From positions 1 through 11,765 of the forward strand of contig CAZLVG010000029.1 of the NCBI GenBank assembly GCA_964562905.1: DNA of 11,765 nucleotides, given 5' to 3'. The first letter of the stretch is position 1, and each line of letters opens with the position of its first letter. Position numbers and translations under genes: made by a program. The stretch comes from CAYSWF01 sp964562905. GTDB lineage: Bacteria; Patescibacteriota; Andersenbacteria; UBA10190. Below, piece after piece: positions 4,741-11,725 of the stretch. The notes below the pieces were generated by a model. It made no database searches, had not been told where the DNA came from, and saw only the letters and a program-made list of their open reading frames with translations.

Positions 4741-7377
4741 ATGGCTCAATCTTCCTCGCAATACGACCCGCGGCGGCACGAGGCGGCTGTGTATAAAAGA
4801 TGGGAAGAGGCGGGTGCCTTTCAGGCTGACCGCAACAGCTCTAAGGAGTCTTTTACTATCAGTATGCCGCCGCCCAACGCCACGGGACAGCTGCACTTGG
4901 GCCACGCTTTATTTTTAAGCATTCAAGACGCCATAATCCGGTATCAGCGGATGTTGGGCAAAGAAGCTTTGTGGCTGCCGGGCACTGACCACGCGGCCAT
5001 AGCCACGGAGAGCGTGGTGATAAACCTTTTGCGGCAGCAGGGAATAGAAGACCCGCGCCGGCAGCTGGGCCGGAAGGAGCTGGTAAAGCGTATTGCCGGC
5101 TATGTGGAGAACAGCCGCGACACTATCCGCTCCCAGATTCGCTCTCTGGGAGCTTCCTGTGACTGGTCGCGAGAGAGATATACCCTGGAGCCGGCACTGA
5201 ACCGCATTATTTCCTTGGTGTTTCAAAAGATGTATGGGGACGGCCTTATCTACCGCGGCTGGCGCATAGTTAATTGGGACCCCCGGCTGCAGACCACGGT
5301 GTCCGATGATGAAGTGGAGCGCCGGGAGGAGAAAGTACCGTTTTACCACCTAAAATACGGCCCCTTTGTTATCGGTACGGCCAGACCGGAAACTAAATTC
5401 GGAGATAAGTATGTGGTCATGCATCCGGAGGATGAACGCTACCGGCAGTACGAGCACGGAGATACCTTCAAGGCGGAGTGGATAGGCGGCCCCGTAACGG
5501 CCACCGTAATTAAAGACGAAGCGGCAGACCCCGCTTTCGGTACCGGAGTTATGACCATAACCCCCTGGCATGACGCGGCCGACTTTGAAATTGCCGAGCG
5601 CCACAGTCTGGACAAAGAACAGATTATTGGATGGGACGGGCGCCTGTTGCCGGTAGCCGGAAAACTGGCGGGCTTAACCATAGAAGAAGCGCGACCAAAA
5701 ATAGTGTCCAAGCTCAAGAAGAAAGGGTTACTGGTCGGTGTAGATGAAAATTATATCCATAACGTAGCCGTAAATAGGCGAGGTAAAGGTGTGATTGAAC
5801 CGCAGATCAAGCTGCAGTGGTTTGTGAACGTGAACAAGAAAGTTGTTTATTGGAAGGGAAAAAGATTGAGTTTCAGAGAAGTCATGCGAAAAGTAGTTGA
5901 GGACGGGGACATCAGGATTTTGCCGCCGAGATATATGGAGGTTTACTTTCGCTGGATAGATGATTTGCGCGACTGGTGCATATCCCGCCAGATATGGTGG
6001 GGACACAGAATCCCCGTGTGGTACAGGGGCGAGGAGGTGTATGCGGGCGCTGAACCTCCTTCGTCGGGAGAGGGATGGACACAAGACAACGACACGCTTG
6101 ACACCTGGTTCAGTTCCGCTTTGTGGACCTGGAGCACGCTGATAGACCGGCAGGCGGCTGCCAGCGGCAAGGGGAAACTTGAACAGCTTTTGGAAAACAG
6201 CCCCGATTATCAGAAATTTCATCCTACTGATCTCATGGAAACGGGCCACGACATTCTGTTTTTCTGGGTGGCGCGCATGATCCTTATGACCACCTACGTT
6301 ACGGGTGAGGTACCCTTTAAAGATGTCTATTTGCACGGGCTTATCGCCGCCAGGACGGGCAAGAAGATGAGTAAGTCCGACCCGGACTCTATCATTGACC
6401 CGCTGGAGACAATTGACCAGTTTGGTTCTGACGCTACGCGCTTCGGGCTTATTTACCAGCTGGCCTACGGCAGCCAGATTACTGTCTTTGACCGCGAAGC
6501 GATTAAAGCGGCCAGAAATTTTGTGAACAAAGTGTGGAATTTGTCCCGTTTGCTTCAATCTACGGGAAAGGCAGGCCGGGCTTCTTCGGAAAGCAGAGAC
6601 GGACTAACCGCCGCCGACTGGTGGATTGAGAAAAGATGCCTGGAAGTGACGGCCCTCATATCGGAGCTGTTAGACAATTACCAGCTGGGCGAGGCCTCTC
6701 GCCGGTTGTATGAATTTGTGTGGAGTGATTTTGCCGATTGGTACGCGGAAATATTGAAAGTGGAAGGTTCTGTGGAAAAAGCAAGAGAAGTGTTCGGCAG
6801 GACGCTTAAACTGCTTCATCCTTTTTTACCACACTTAACCGAGCTGTTATGGGAGCAATATCGGCCGGCTGACGGACAGAAGTTTTTAGCGGCGGTGCCT
6901 TGGCCGGAGAAAACGGCTGTCATCACGGAAGAACACGCACGGGCCGGCCGGCAAATGGATCTTTTCAAGGATGTGGTGAACACCGTGCGTGGTGCTCGGA
7001 CGCTGCTGGGCGTCGCTCCGGGCGCGGAAATTAATTTATGGACCGGCGACCTTCCGCCTTTGCGCGGCGCACTGGCCAGGATGGGGCGCGTGAAGATAGT
7101 GGACGCGCCGGCGCCGGATATGAAAAAGTTTCCCCTGGCCGGCGGGGGAGTGATAGGCGTATCGTCCCGTGAAATTACCGACGAATCGGTAAAGAGAGCG
7201 GTGCAGAGGCTAGAAGAAGAACAAAGGCGACTTGAGGAGTTTATTCAGCGGACAGGGGAGGCGCTGGCCGGCATGCGGGGGCGAGCTCCCGAAAAAATAA
7301 TCAGAGAGAAAGAAGGGGCGATGGAGCAGGCGCGGCAAAAAATAGAAGAGATTGCGCAAAGTAAAAAGATGCTATAA
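4741..7377 (+). CDS. valS: Valine--tRNA ligase
   Basis: The 878-residue class I synthetase charges tRNA-Val and edits mischarged threonine. Visible in order: the HIGH-type motif in PPPNATGQLHLGHAL (HLGH, 52-55); the CP1 editing domain (TARPETKFGDKYVVMHPED, TPWHDAADFEIAERH); RDWCISRQIWWGHRIPVWY; LDTWFSSALW; KMSKS at 542-546 (GKKMSKSDPDSIIDPL); the anticodon-binding region; and a C-terminal coiled-coil tRNA-binding arm (about 825-875, RLEEEQRRLEEF). Between FSSALW and LMETGHDILFFWVARM there are about 17 more residues than in typical ValRS (SGKGKLEQLLENSPDYQ). ATG 4741 is preferred because it puts the first YKRWE motif about 17 residues in, as usual, and agrees with the promoter; TTG 4720 or ATG 4723 are in frame and possible. 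There is no Shine-Dalgarno. Confidence 0.95.
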   Translation: MAQSSSQYDPRRHEAAVYKRWEEAGAFQADRNSSKESFTISMPPPNATGQLHLGHALFLSIQDAIIRYQRMLGKEALWLPGTDHAAIATESVVINLLRQQGIEDPRRQLGRKELVKRIAGYVENSRDTIRSQIRSLGASCDWSRERYTLEPALNRIISLVFQKMYGDGLIYRGWRIVNWDPRLQTTVSDDEVERREEKVPFYHLKYGPFVIGTARPETKFGDKYVVMHPEDERYRQYEHGDTFKAEWIGGPVTATVIKDEAADPAFGTGVMTITPWHDAADFEIAERHSLDKEQIIGWDGRLLPVAGKLAGLTIEEARPKIVSKLKKKGLLVGVDENYIHNVAVNRRGKGVIEPQIKLQWFVNVNKKVVYWKGKRLSFREVMRKVVEDGDIRILPPRYMEVYFRWIDDLRDWCISRQIWWGHRIPVWYRGEEVYAGAEPPSSGEGWTQDNDTLDTWFSSALWTWSTLIDRQAAASGKGKLEQLLENSPDYQKFHPTDLMETGHDILFFWVARMILMTTYVTGEVPFKDVYLHGLIAARTGKKMSKSDPDSIIDPLETIDQFGSDATRFGLIYQLAYGSQITVFDREAIKAARNFVNKVWNLSRLLQSTGKAGRASSESRDGLTAADWWIEKRCLEVTALISELLDNYQLGEASRRLYEFVWSDFADWYAEILKVEGSVEKAREVFGRTLKLLHPFLPHLTELLWEQYRPADGQKFLAAVPWPEKTAVITEEHARAGRQMDLFKDVVNTVRGARTLLGVAPGAEINLWTGDLPPLRGALARMGRVKIVDAPAPDMKKFPLAGGGVIGVSSREITDESVKRAVQRLEEEQRRLEEFIQRTGEALAGMRGRAPEKIIREKEGAMEQARQKIEEIAQSKKML

Positions 7378-7439
7378 TAGGGTTTGCGCGCTTAGTCGTC
7401 CAAGCAACCCCGGGCAAACTCACCGCAGGCGCGTAACTC

Positions 7440-7548
7440 ACGAGATTGCCTGCCTGTCATCGTCCGGCGACGGCAGACAGGCAACCCCAGCGCGAACCGC
7501 CAGAGATTGCCCGCGCGGGCAGGCTTCTCCTCAAGGCCTGGCCATGAC
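7440..7548 (+). repeat. Second interspersed repeat family (GAGATTGCC...GCCATGAC)
   Basis: Between valS and the Hsp20 gene there are two GAGATTGCC starts (7442 and 7503). The first is followed by a nested hairpin: TGCCTGTC 7451-7458 with GACAGGCA 7476-7483, and inside it CGTC/GACG. The second is followed by the perfect palindrome GCCCGCGCGGGC (7509-7520), ending in GGCCATGAC (7540-7548). It resembles the copy at 9501-9571. Nothing else is seen in the gap 7378-7583. Confidence 0.55.
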
Positions 7549-7607
7549 AAAAATAGATACGCGCAAGCCTTACATAATTTTACTTGTTATCTTTAATAAA
7601 TAATTTG

Positions 7608-7616
7608 TGGTACAAT
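7608..7616 (+). promoter_or_regulatory. Extended -10 promoter of the Hsp20 gene
   Basis: TGG-TACAAT is an extended -10 (TGn plus a 5 of 6 hexamer at 7611-7616). The -35 is poor: TTATCT at 7587-7592 with an 18-bp spacer, or TTGTTA at 7584 with 21 bp. The region upstream is AT-rich. Transcription is predicted to start at 7623, exactly the A of the ATG. No CIRCE-type inverted repeat (heat-shock operator) is visible. Confidence 0.6.
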
Positions 7617-7622
7617 CTAACT

Positions 7623-8195
7623 ATGACAAAAACAAAAGGCGCGGGAGGTTTTTTTGAACGACTGACGGGTGCTCGCCTTATGGAAGAGGATGACGACCGT
7701 CAGCCCGAGACGGAAGAAGACGCCGGCAGTACTACTGATGAGGTGCAGGCGGAGGCGGCGGGGGATGATGAGCAATACCTAGATGAAGCTATGAAGGAGA
7801 CGGACGCGGAGCCGGAGAAAGGATACTCCGACGAGCATACTGGCGGCGGGGAAACGGAAGAGCAGGAAGGGCAGCTCACCGTGGATGTGTTTCAGGACGA
7901 TGCCAATGTGGTTGTCCAAAGTACTATCGCGGGGGTGGCGCCGGACGATCTGGACGTTTCTATAACTAACGACATGGTGACGGTCCGCGGCGAGCGCCGG
8001 CGCACTTATCAGGTAGATCAGGAAGACTATTTCTATCAGGAATGCTATTGGGGGCCTTTTTCTCGTTCCATTATTCTGCCGGTGGAGATAGACGCCGACC
8101 GTGCTGAAGCGAAAATCAAAAACGGTATTCTGACTATCCGTATTCCTAAGGCGAACGCGGCCATGACACGCAAGCTGAAGGTCAAGCCGTCGTGA
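7623..8195 (+). CDS. Hsp20 / alpha-crystallin family small heat-shock protein
   Basis: A 190-residue ATP-independent holdase chaperone. The alpha-crystallin domain is about residues 84-180: LTVDVFQDDANVVVQSTIAGV, then VSITNDMVTVRGERRR, ECYWGPFSRSIILPVEIDADRAEAKIKNGILTIRIPK, with the GILTI signature. A short C-terminal tail follows (KLKVKPS); the usual I/V-x-I/V oligomer-tail motif is at best degenerate (LKV). Residues 21-83 are a strongly acidic low-complexity segment (about 27 Asp or Glu in 63) in place of the usual short N-terminal region, probably disordered. The ATG at 7623 is chosen over TTG 7584 because the promoter lies between them and residues FFERLTG begin a normal N terminus. It is monocistronic: repeat DNA and an insertion sequence follow. 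Confidence 0.9.
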   Translation: MTKTKGAGGFFERLTGARLMEEDDDRQPETEEDAGSTTDEVQAEAAGDDEQYLDEAMKETDAEPEKGYSDEHTGGGETEEQEGQLTVDVFQDDANVVVQSTIAGVAPDDLDVSITNDMVTVRGERRRTYQVDQEDYFYQECYWGPFSRSIILPVEIDADRAEAKIKNGILTIRIPKANAAMTRKLKVKPS

Positions 8196-8253
8196 AACAG
8201 AAGTTCTCCTCCCTTACTCTGGAGGCTGGACGCTGTCATCGGCTATATTTATC

Positions 8254-8287
8254 CACCCCCTCCTAACCTCCCCGTCAAGGGGAGGGA
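8254..8287 (+). repeat. Twin-palindrome element, left part, split by the IS982-like element
   Basis: CACCCCCTCCTAACC leads to the hairpin CCTCCCC-GTCAA-GGGGAGG and stops at GGAGGGA (8281-8287). The other part resumes at 9235. The 58 bases between the Hsp20 stop and this repeat hold only a weak CCTCC/GGAGG hairpin without a T run. Confidence 0.75.
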
Positions 8288-9234
8288 CCGTGAATTAAAA
8301 AACTCCCTACCCGACCGCTAGTGCTATAATTTGGTATCCCAGCAGGATCCTGGCGTAGTGCGCAAGATAGCCAAAAGGCGAGCGCGGGAATGATGTTACC
8401 AGGTGGAGATGTTCTTTAAGCACATCAAAGACTGCCTCGATCTTGGAACGGTGGGATAGCAGTAAGTGCTGCCAGGCGGTGATTAGTTTTTTCTTCTGTT
8501 TGTAGTGAGGCGGGGCAATGATAATGGTACCGTAGTGCTCCCAGATGAGGCGTCCCATAACAGAGGCGCCATAGGTTGAATCTCCAACCGCGAGCTTGGT
8601 TTTGTTGTTTAGGATTTTTGGCATCACTTGGGCATCATGGGTATTGGCTGGTGTCAGGGCAAGGGCACACAACTTACCATTGAGAGTAACCGACGTATGG
8701 AGTTTGAAGCCAAAATGCCAGCCTTGGTGGTTCTTACCAAAAGCGGCAATTCCGGCGGCTACACGGTGTTTTCCCGCCCGTTTGAGTTTACAGACCGGCA
8801 GCATGGTGGAGTCCATCAACTTAAGGGGAGCGTCTTTGCATAGCAGATATTGCAGCAAGGAAAACATCAGGGGAGTAACTCGGTGGTAGTGCGCCAGAAA
8901 CCCTTCATACCTGGGTAGTTTGGGAAATTCCGAACGTAGGTAAAAACTGGTGAAGGTGTGTAAATCTTTGATGGTTTTCTGGTGCAGGACGAGCGCGTTC
9001 CAAACCAGCAGCGTGACCAGTTCGCTATCAGCTAAAACAGCCGGTCGTCCCCCTTGGGAGGTTGGCAGCCGCTTTGGTAATAGGTCATCTATTCCAATAA
9101 AGAGATCTGTAATATGATGAGGGTGCAAAGAGAGCATAGTGTTTATTGATGTTAGTTTTTTAAGGTACTCACATCATACCAAACTTGCTCTCTTTTGTGT
9201 TTATATGCCTTGTAAGGAGTTTTTTAATTCACGG
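8288..9234 (-). mobile_element. IS982-like insertion sequence (947 bp)
   Basis: Perfect 19-bp terminal inverted repeats CCGTGAATTAAAAAACTCC lie at 8288-8306 and (inverted) 9216-9234. The flanks GGAGGGA (8281-8287) and GGAGGAA (9235-9241) look like a 7-bp target duplication with one difference. One transposase gene fills the element, its stop codon abutting the left repeat. The ends and gene are intact, so it may be recent and active. Because the target is itself a repeat, the exact boundary may shift by 1-2 bases. Confidence 0.85.
8307..9137 (-). CDS. IS982-like DDE transposase
   Basis: A 276-residue DDE-type transposase of the IS4/IS5 superfamily, closest in motif layout to IS982. Catalytic candidates: D109 (KLMDSTMLPVCKLKR, compare IDSxPVxVC of IS982), D186 (AVGDSTYGA) and E234 (HRSKIEAVFDVLKEH). 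Between them lie HFGFKLHTSVTLNGKLCALALTPANTHD, the usual FyGFKLHL...G....lT.AN.HD stretch. The N-terminal part (LADSELVTLLVWNAL) matches the helical region before the catalytic core. It is complete. Its ATG at 9137 is about 80 bp inside the right inverted repeat, with TATGAT (about 9163-9168, minus strand) as a possible -10. Confidence 0.88.
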   Translation of the reverse strand: MLSLHPHHITDLFIGIDDLLPKRLPTSQGGRPAVLADSELVTLLVWNALVLHQKTIKDLHTFTSFYLRSEFPKLPRYEGFLAHYHRVTPLMFSLLQYLLCKDAPLKLMDSTMLPVCKLKRAGKHRVAAGIAAFGKNHQGWHFGFKLHTSVTLNGKLCALALTPANTHDAQVMPKILNNKTKLAVGDSTYGASVMGRLIWEHYGTIIIAPPHYKQKKKLITAWQHLLLSHRSKIEAVFDVLKEHLHLVTSFPRSPFGYLAHYARILLGYQIIALAVG

Positions 9235-9339
9235 GGAGGAACTAAAAGGAAAGCTCTTCCTTAATCTTCCCCTCCCTTGACGGGATTAAGAAAAACTTCC
9301 TTAGCCTCTCTTGACGGGAGGGGACAAAAGGGGAGGGTG
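9235..9339 (+). repeat. Twin-palindrome element, right part
   Basis: GGAGGAACTAAAAGG continues to AAAGCTCTTCCTTAA, then two inverted palindrome copies (CCCCTCCC-TTGACGGG and CCTCTC-TTGACGGGAGGGG), and ends GGGGAGGGTG at 9339. With 8254-8287 it restores the CACCC...GGGTG layout seen complete at 669-764, with one extra unit. Confidence 0.7.
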
Positions 9340-9378
9340 AAGGGTTAAAATACAAATTCCAAAGACACAAATTCTAAA

Positions 9379-9454
9379 GAGGCCATCTGAAAATGTACGG
9401 TGGCCTGGCTATAATGCCTTTATTGGGCTAATTAATGCATTTTCAGATAGCCTC
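9379..9454. mobile_element. 76-bp MITE-like element
   Basis: Terminal inverted repeats of 17 bp with one mismatch, GAGGCCATCTGAAAATG (9379-9395) and CATTTTCAGATAGCCTC (9438-9454), flank 42 bp of non-coding DNA. AAA on both sides may be a target duplication. It is too short to encode anything, so it would need a transposase in trans. The ends differ from those of both insertion sequences here, so neither is its parent. Around it lie only 'attccaaattt' tracts. Confidence 0.6.
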
Positions 9455-9500
9455 AAAACAATTTACAAAGCTCAAATTTCAAATTCCAAATTTTAAGGCT

Positions 9501-9571
9501 CCTGCCTGCCGCCCGTCCGCGTGCGGTGGCGCACAGGCAGGTCTTGGTCGCTAAAGCTCCCTCGCCATGAC
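9501..9571 (+). repeat. Second interspersed repeat family, copy 2
   Basis: CCTGCCTG (9501-9508) pairs with CAGGCAGG (9534-9541), with an inner CCGC/GCGG stem. The tail GGTCGCTAAAGCTCC runs to CTCGCCATGAC (9561-9571). The palindrome and GCCATGAC end are shared with 7440-7548. An open frame (from 9521) crosses it in line with the following methyltransferase, but this is repeat DNA and not part of that protein. Confidence 0.55.
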
Positions 9572-9614
9572 GCGTTGTTGATTACGCTCGTCACTGCGGG
9601 CGCGGCCCCTCTCT

Positions 9615-9642
9615 TTGATATCCGCCTGACTGCGTGTAGTTT
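9615..9642 (+). promoter_or_regulatory. Candidate promoter of the methyltransferase gene
   Basis: TTGATA (9615-9620; 5 of 6) and TAGTTT (9637-9642; 3 of 6) are 16 bp apart. The start of transcription would be 9649-9650, at the ATG at 9650. Confidence 0.35.
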
Positions 9643-9649
9643 TTTATGT

Positions 9650-10180
9650 ATGGAGCTGCTTACCGGGCTGCTTTTACTGCTGGTTGTTCTGCTAATTCCC
9701 ACGGCTTACGCGGGAGTTGTCGGCGCGCCTTACGCGCCGACATTTTCTCCAGCTATTGAGAAAGCTTTTGACTGGATAGGACTGGACTCTGAAGACAGCC
9801 TCATAGACCTGGGCGCCGGCGACGGCAAGGTGTTGATGGCCGCGTCAAGGCGCGGCGCGCGGGCCCTGGGATACGAGCTTTCTCCCATCATGTGGGCGGT
9901 AGTTTGGCTGCGCGCATTGGGCGCCGGCAGGGAGATAAAGATAAAGCTGCGCGACTTTTTCCGCCAGCGCCTGCCCGACGCCACGGTTGTTTTTGCCTTT
10001 CTTATGCCGAAGAATATGGAAAAACTCCGTCGCTATCTGGCTAAGCAGACTATGCCCGGCGCCAAGTATTTATTGGTTTACACTTTTCCGCTGCCGGAAG
10101 ATAACAAGCCGCTTCACGTCGTCCGCGTGCCGCGCTGCGCGCCTTTGTACGTTTATAACTTGCGCGAGCTTACCAAGTAG
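9650..10180 (+). CDS. Membrane-anchored class I SAM-dependent methyltransferase (FAM173-like)
   Basis: A 176-residue protein. Residues 3-22 are one hydrophobic helix (LLTGLLLLLVVLLIPTAYAG), probably a membrane anchor. A GAPYAPT motif follows, then motif I DLGAGDGKVLMAA (53-65), GYELSP (acidic residue for the SAM ribose) and VVFAFLMPKNMEKL. This order (one N-terminal helix, GaP-yvPt, DLGsGDGr, GyELnP, F....M..L) resembles the FAM173 / ATPSC-KMT group, whose mitochondrial members methylate lysines of ATP-synthase c subunit or ADP/ATP carrier. I infer a membrane-protein lysine substrate; it is not shown by the sequence. The ATG at 9650 is chosen because the frame upstream is repeat DNA and the membrane helix begins here. 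metG follows 62 bp downstream in the same direction. Confidence 0.8.
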   Translation: MELLTGLLLLLVVLLIPTAYAGVVGAPYAPTFSPAIEKAFDWIGLDSEDSLIDLGAGDGKVLMAASRRGARALGYELSPIMWAVVWLRALGAGREIKIKLRDFFRQRLPDATVVFAFLMPKNMEKLRRYLAKQTMPGAKYLLVYTFPLPEDNKPLHVVRVPRCAPLYVYNLRELTK

Positions 10181-10207
10181 TTGAAAATTGTAACAAAAGA
10201 AAATTCA

Positions 10208-10236
10208 TTGAAGATTTTAAATTGAGAATTTAAGAA
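10208..10236 (+). promoter_or_regulatory. Weak candidate promoter of metG
   Basis: TTGAAG (10208-10213; 4 of 6) and TAAGAA (10231-10236; 3 of 6) are 17 bp apart in the AT-rich 62-bp gap. Transcription would start at the GTG (10243). The -10 lacks the usual final T, so metG might instead be read from the methyltransferase promoter. Confidence 0.25.
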
Positions 10237-10242
10237 ATCCCC

Positions 10243-11694
10243 GTGAAGTACTACTTAACCACCCCCATTTATTACGTTAACGCCCGGCCGCACGTAGGCT
10301 CGGCCTACACCACCATTGCCGCCGACGTGCTGGCCCGCTGGCACCGTCAAAAAGGAGACGACGTCCATTTCCTTACCGGTACCGCCGAACACGGCACCAA
10401 AATTGCCGGCAGCGCCGAAAGAGCCGGACAGACGCCGCGGCAATTCGCTGACGATAATGTCAGGCACTTCCGGCGGGCCTGGGAAGAATTGAATATTAAC
10501 TACGACGATTTTATCCGCACCACTGAAAGCCGGCATGAAGAGGCGGTACGCTTATTTTTTTTGAAGTTAAAAGATTCCGGGCAGCTGTATGAAGGCGAGT
10601 ATGAAGGACTTTACTGCGTGGGGCATGAGGCGTTTGTTAAGGAAGCGGATTTGGACGAGCGAGGCAACTGTCCCGATCACGGCCGCCCGCCGGAGAGAAT
10701 AAAAGAGAAAAATTGGTTTTTTCGGCTGTCGCGGTATGAGAATTTTCTGCGGGATAAAATATCAAGCGGGGAGATGAGAGTTGAACCGGCCGCGCGCCGC
10801 AACGAGGTCCTTTCTCTTATTGACGGGGGACTGGAGGATATTACCGTCTCGCGGCGCACGGCTAAGAACGCTTTGCCGCTGCCCTGGGACAAAAGCCAGA
10901 CAGTCTATGTATGGCTGGACGAGCTTTTTAACTACTGCTCGGCTGTCGGCTACGGCAGCGACGCGGAAAAATTTAATCACTACTGGCCGGTCGACGTCCA
11001 TCTTATCGGCAAAGACATACTAAAATTCCACTGTATCATCTGGCCGGCGGTGCTGTCGGCCATAGGAGAAGAGCCGCCGCGCCGTGTTTTCGCCCACGGC
11101 TTTTTCACCGTTGACGGACGGAAGATAAGCAAATCGCTGGGCAATGCCGTTGACCCCGTGGAGCTGGTTCGGGAGTACGGGGCTGACGCCGTGCGTTATT
11201 ACCTGCTGCGCGACATCTCCTTCGGCAGTGACGGCGACTTTTCCCACGCGCGGCTGAAGGACCGCTACAACGCCGATCTGGCCAACGGTCTGGGCAACCT
11301 GGTCTCGCGCGTGCTTAACATGATTGAGCAGTTCTGGCCGGATTTTGACGCAAGTTCAGAGTTCAAGAAACTACCACAGGATCCAGAGGCGCAAATAGTC
11401 TTTAAGGGGATTTGGGAAAGCCTTGACGCGCTTCAATTCCACGTTGTTCTCACGGGGATCTGGACCGTGGTAAGAACCGCCGATTCAGTGATAGAAGAAG
11501 CCAAACCCTGGGAATTAGCCAAGGCGAAAAAAGAAGAAGCGTTAAAGAAGGTGTTAGGAGAATTGTTTGCCGTTCTAGAGTGGGTTAACGAAGCTCTTGC
11601 CCCCTTTCTCCCCGACACTCACAAAGAACTCACCAGATTATTAGAAGCCCGTCCCCTCAAAAAGCCAGCCGCGCCGCTATTTGCCCGAAAATAA
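10243..11694 (+). CDS. metG: Methionine--tRNA ligase
   Basis: A 483-residue class I synthetase that charges initiator and elongator tRNA-Met. The start TTPIYYVNARPHVGSAY carries the HIGH equivalent HVGS (17-20). The connective domain has one knuckle, YCVGHEAF...NCPDHGRP, giving C125, H128, C143 and H146; Thermus-type enzymes have Cys where H128 is. Then NWFFRLSRYENFL, VYVWLDELFNYCSAVGY, LIGKDILKFHCIIWPA, KISKS at 294-298 (GRKISKSLGNAVDP), and a helical anticodon domain ending near EWVNEALAPFLPDT. There is no C-terminal EMAP/Trbp111-type domain, so this is the short monomer-type form. GTG at 10243 is the only sensible start, as MKYYLTTPIYY begins the catalytic fold. No Shine-Dalgarno is seen. 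Confidence 0.95.
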   Translation: MKYYLTTPIYYVNARPHVGSAYTTIAADVLARWHRQKGDDVHFLTGTAEHGTKIAGSAERAGQTPRQFADDNVRHFRRAWEELNINYDDFIRTTESRHEEAVRLFFLKLKDSGQLYEGEYEGLYCVGHEAFVKEADLDERGNCPDHGRPPERIKEKNWFFRLSRYENFLRDKISSGEMRVEPAARRNEVLSLIDGGLEDITVSRRTAKNALPLPWDKSQTVYVWLDELFNYCSAVGYGSDAEKFNHYWPVDVHLIGKDILKFHCIIWPAVLSAIGEEPPRRVFAHGFFTVDGRKISKSLGNAVDPVELVREYGADAVRYYLLRDISFGSDGDFSHARLKDRYNADLANGLGNLVSRVLNMIEQFWPDFDASSEFKKLPQDPEAQIVFKGIWESLDALQFHVVLTGIWTVVRTADSVIEEAKPWELAKAKKEEALKKVLGELFAVLEWVNEALAPFLPDTHKELTRLLEARPLKKPAAPLFARK

Positions 11695-11725
11695 TGTAGT
11701 TTATACACAGTATAGAGGTAACATT

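Noticed and set aside
5728..6558. 276-codon open frame on the minus strand inside valS
   Set aside because: It is a shadow of valS. The plus-strand frame carries all the ValRS motifs, including KMSKS, and the minus frame resembles nothing.
9379..9392. AGGCCATCTGAA resembles the Neisseriaceae DNA uptake sequence AGGCCGTCTGAA
   Set aside because: It occurs only as the two inverted ends of one MITE-like element, and nothing else in the window points to Neisseriaceae.
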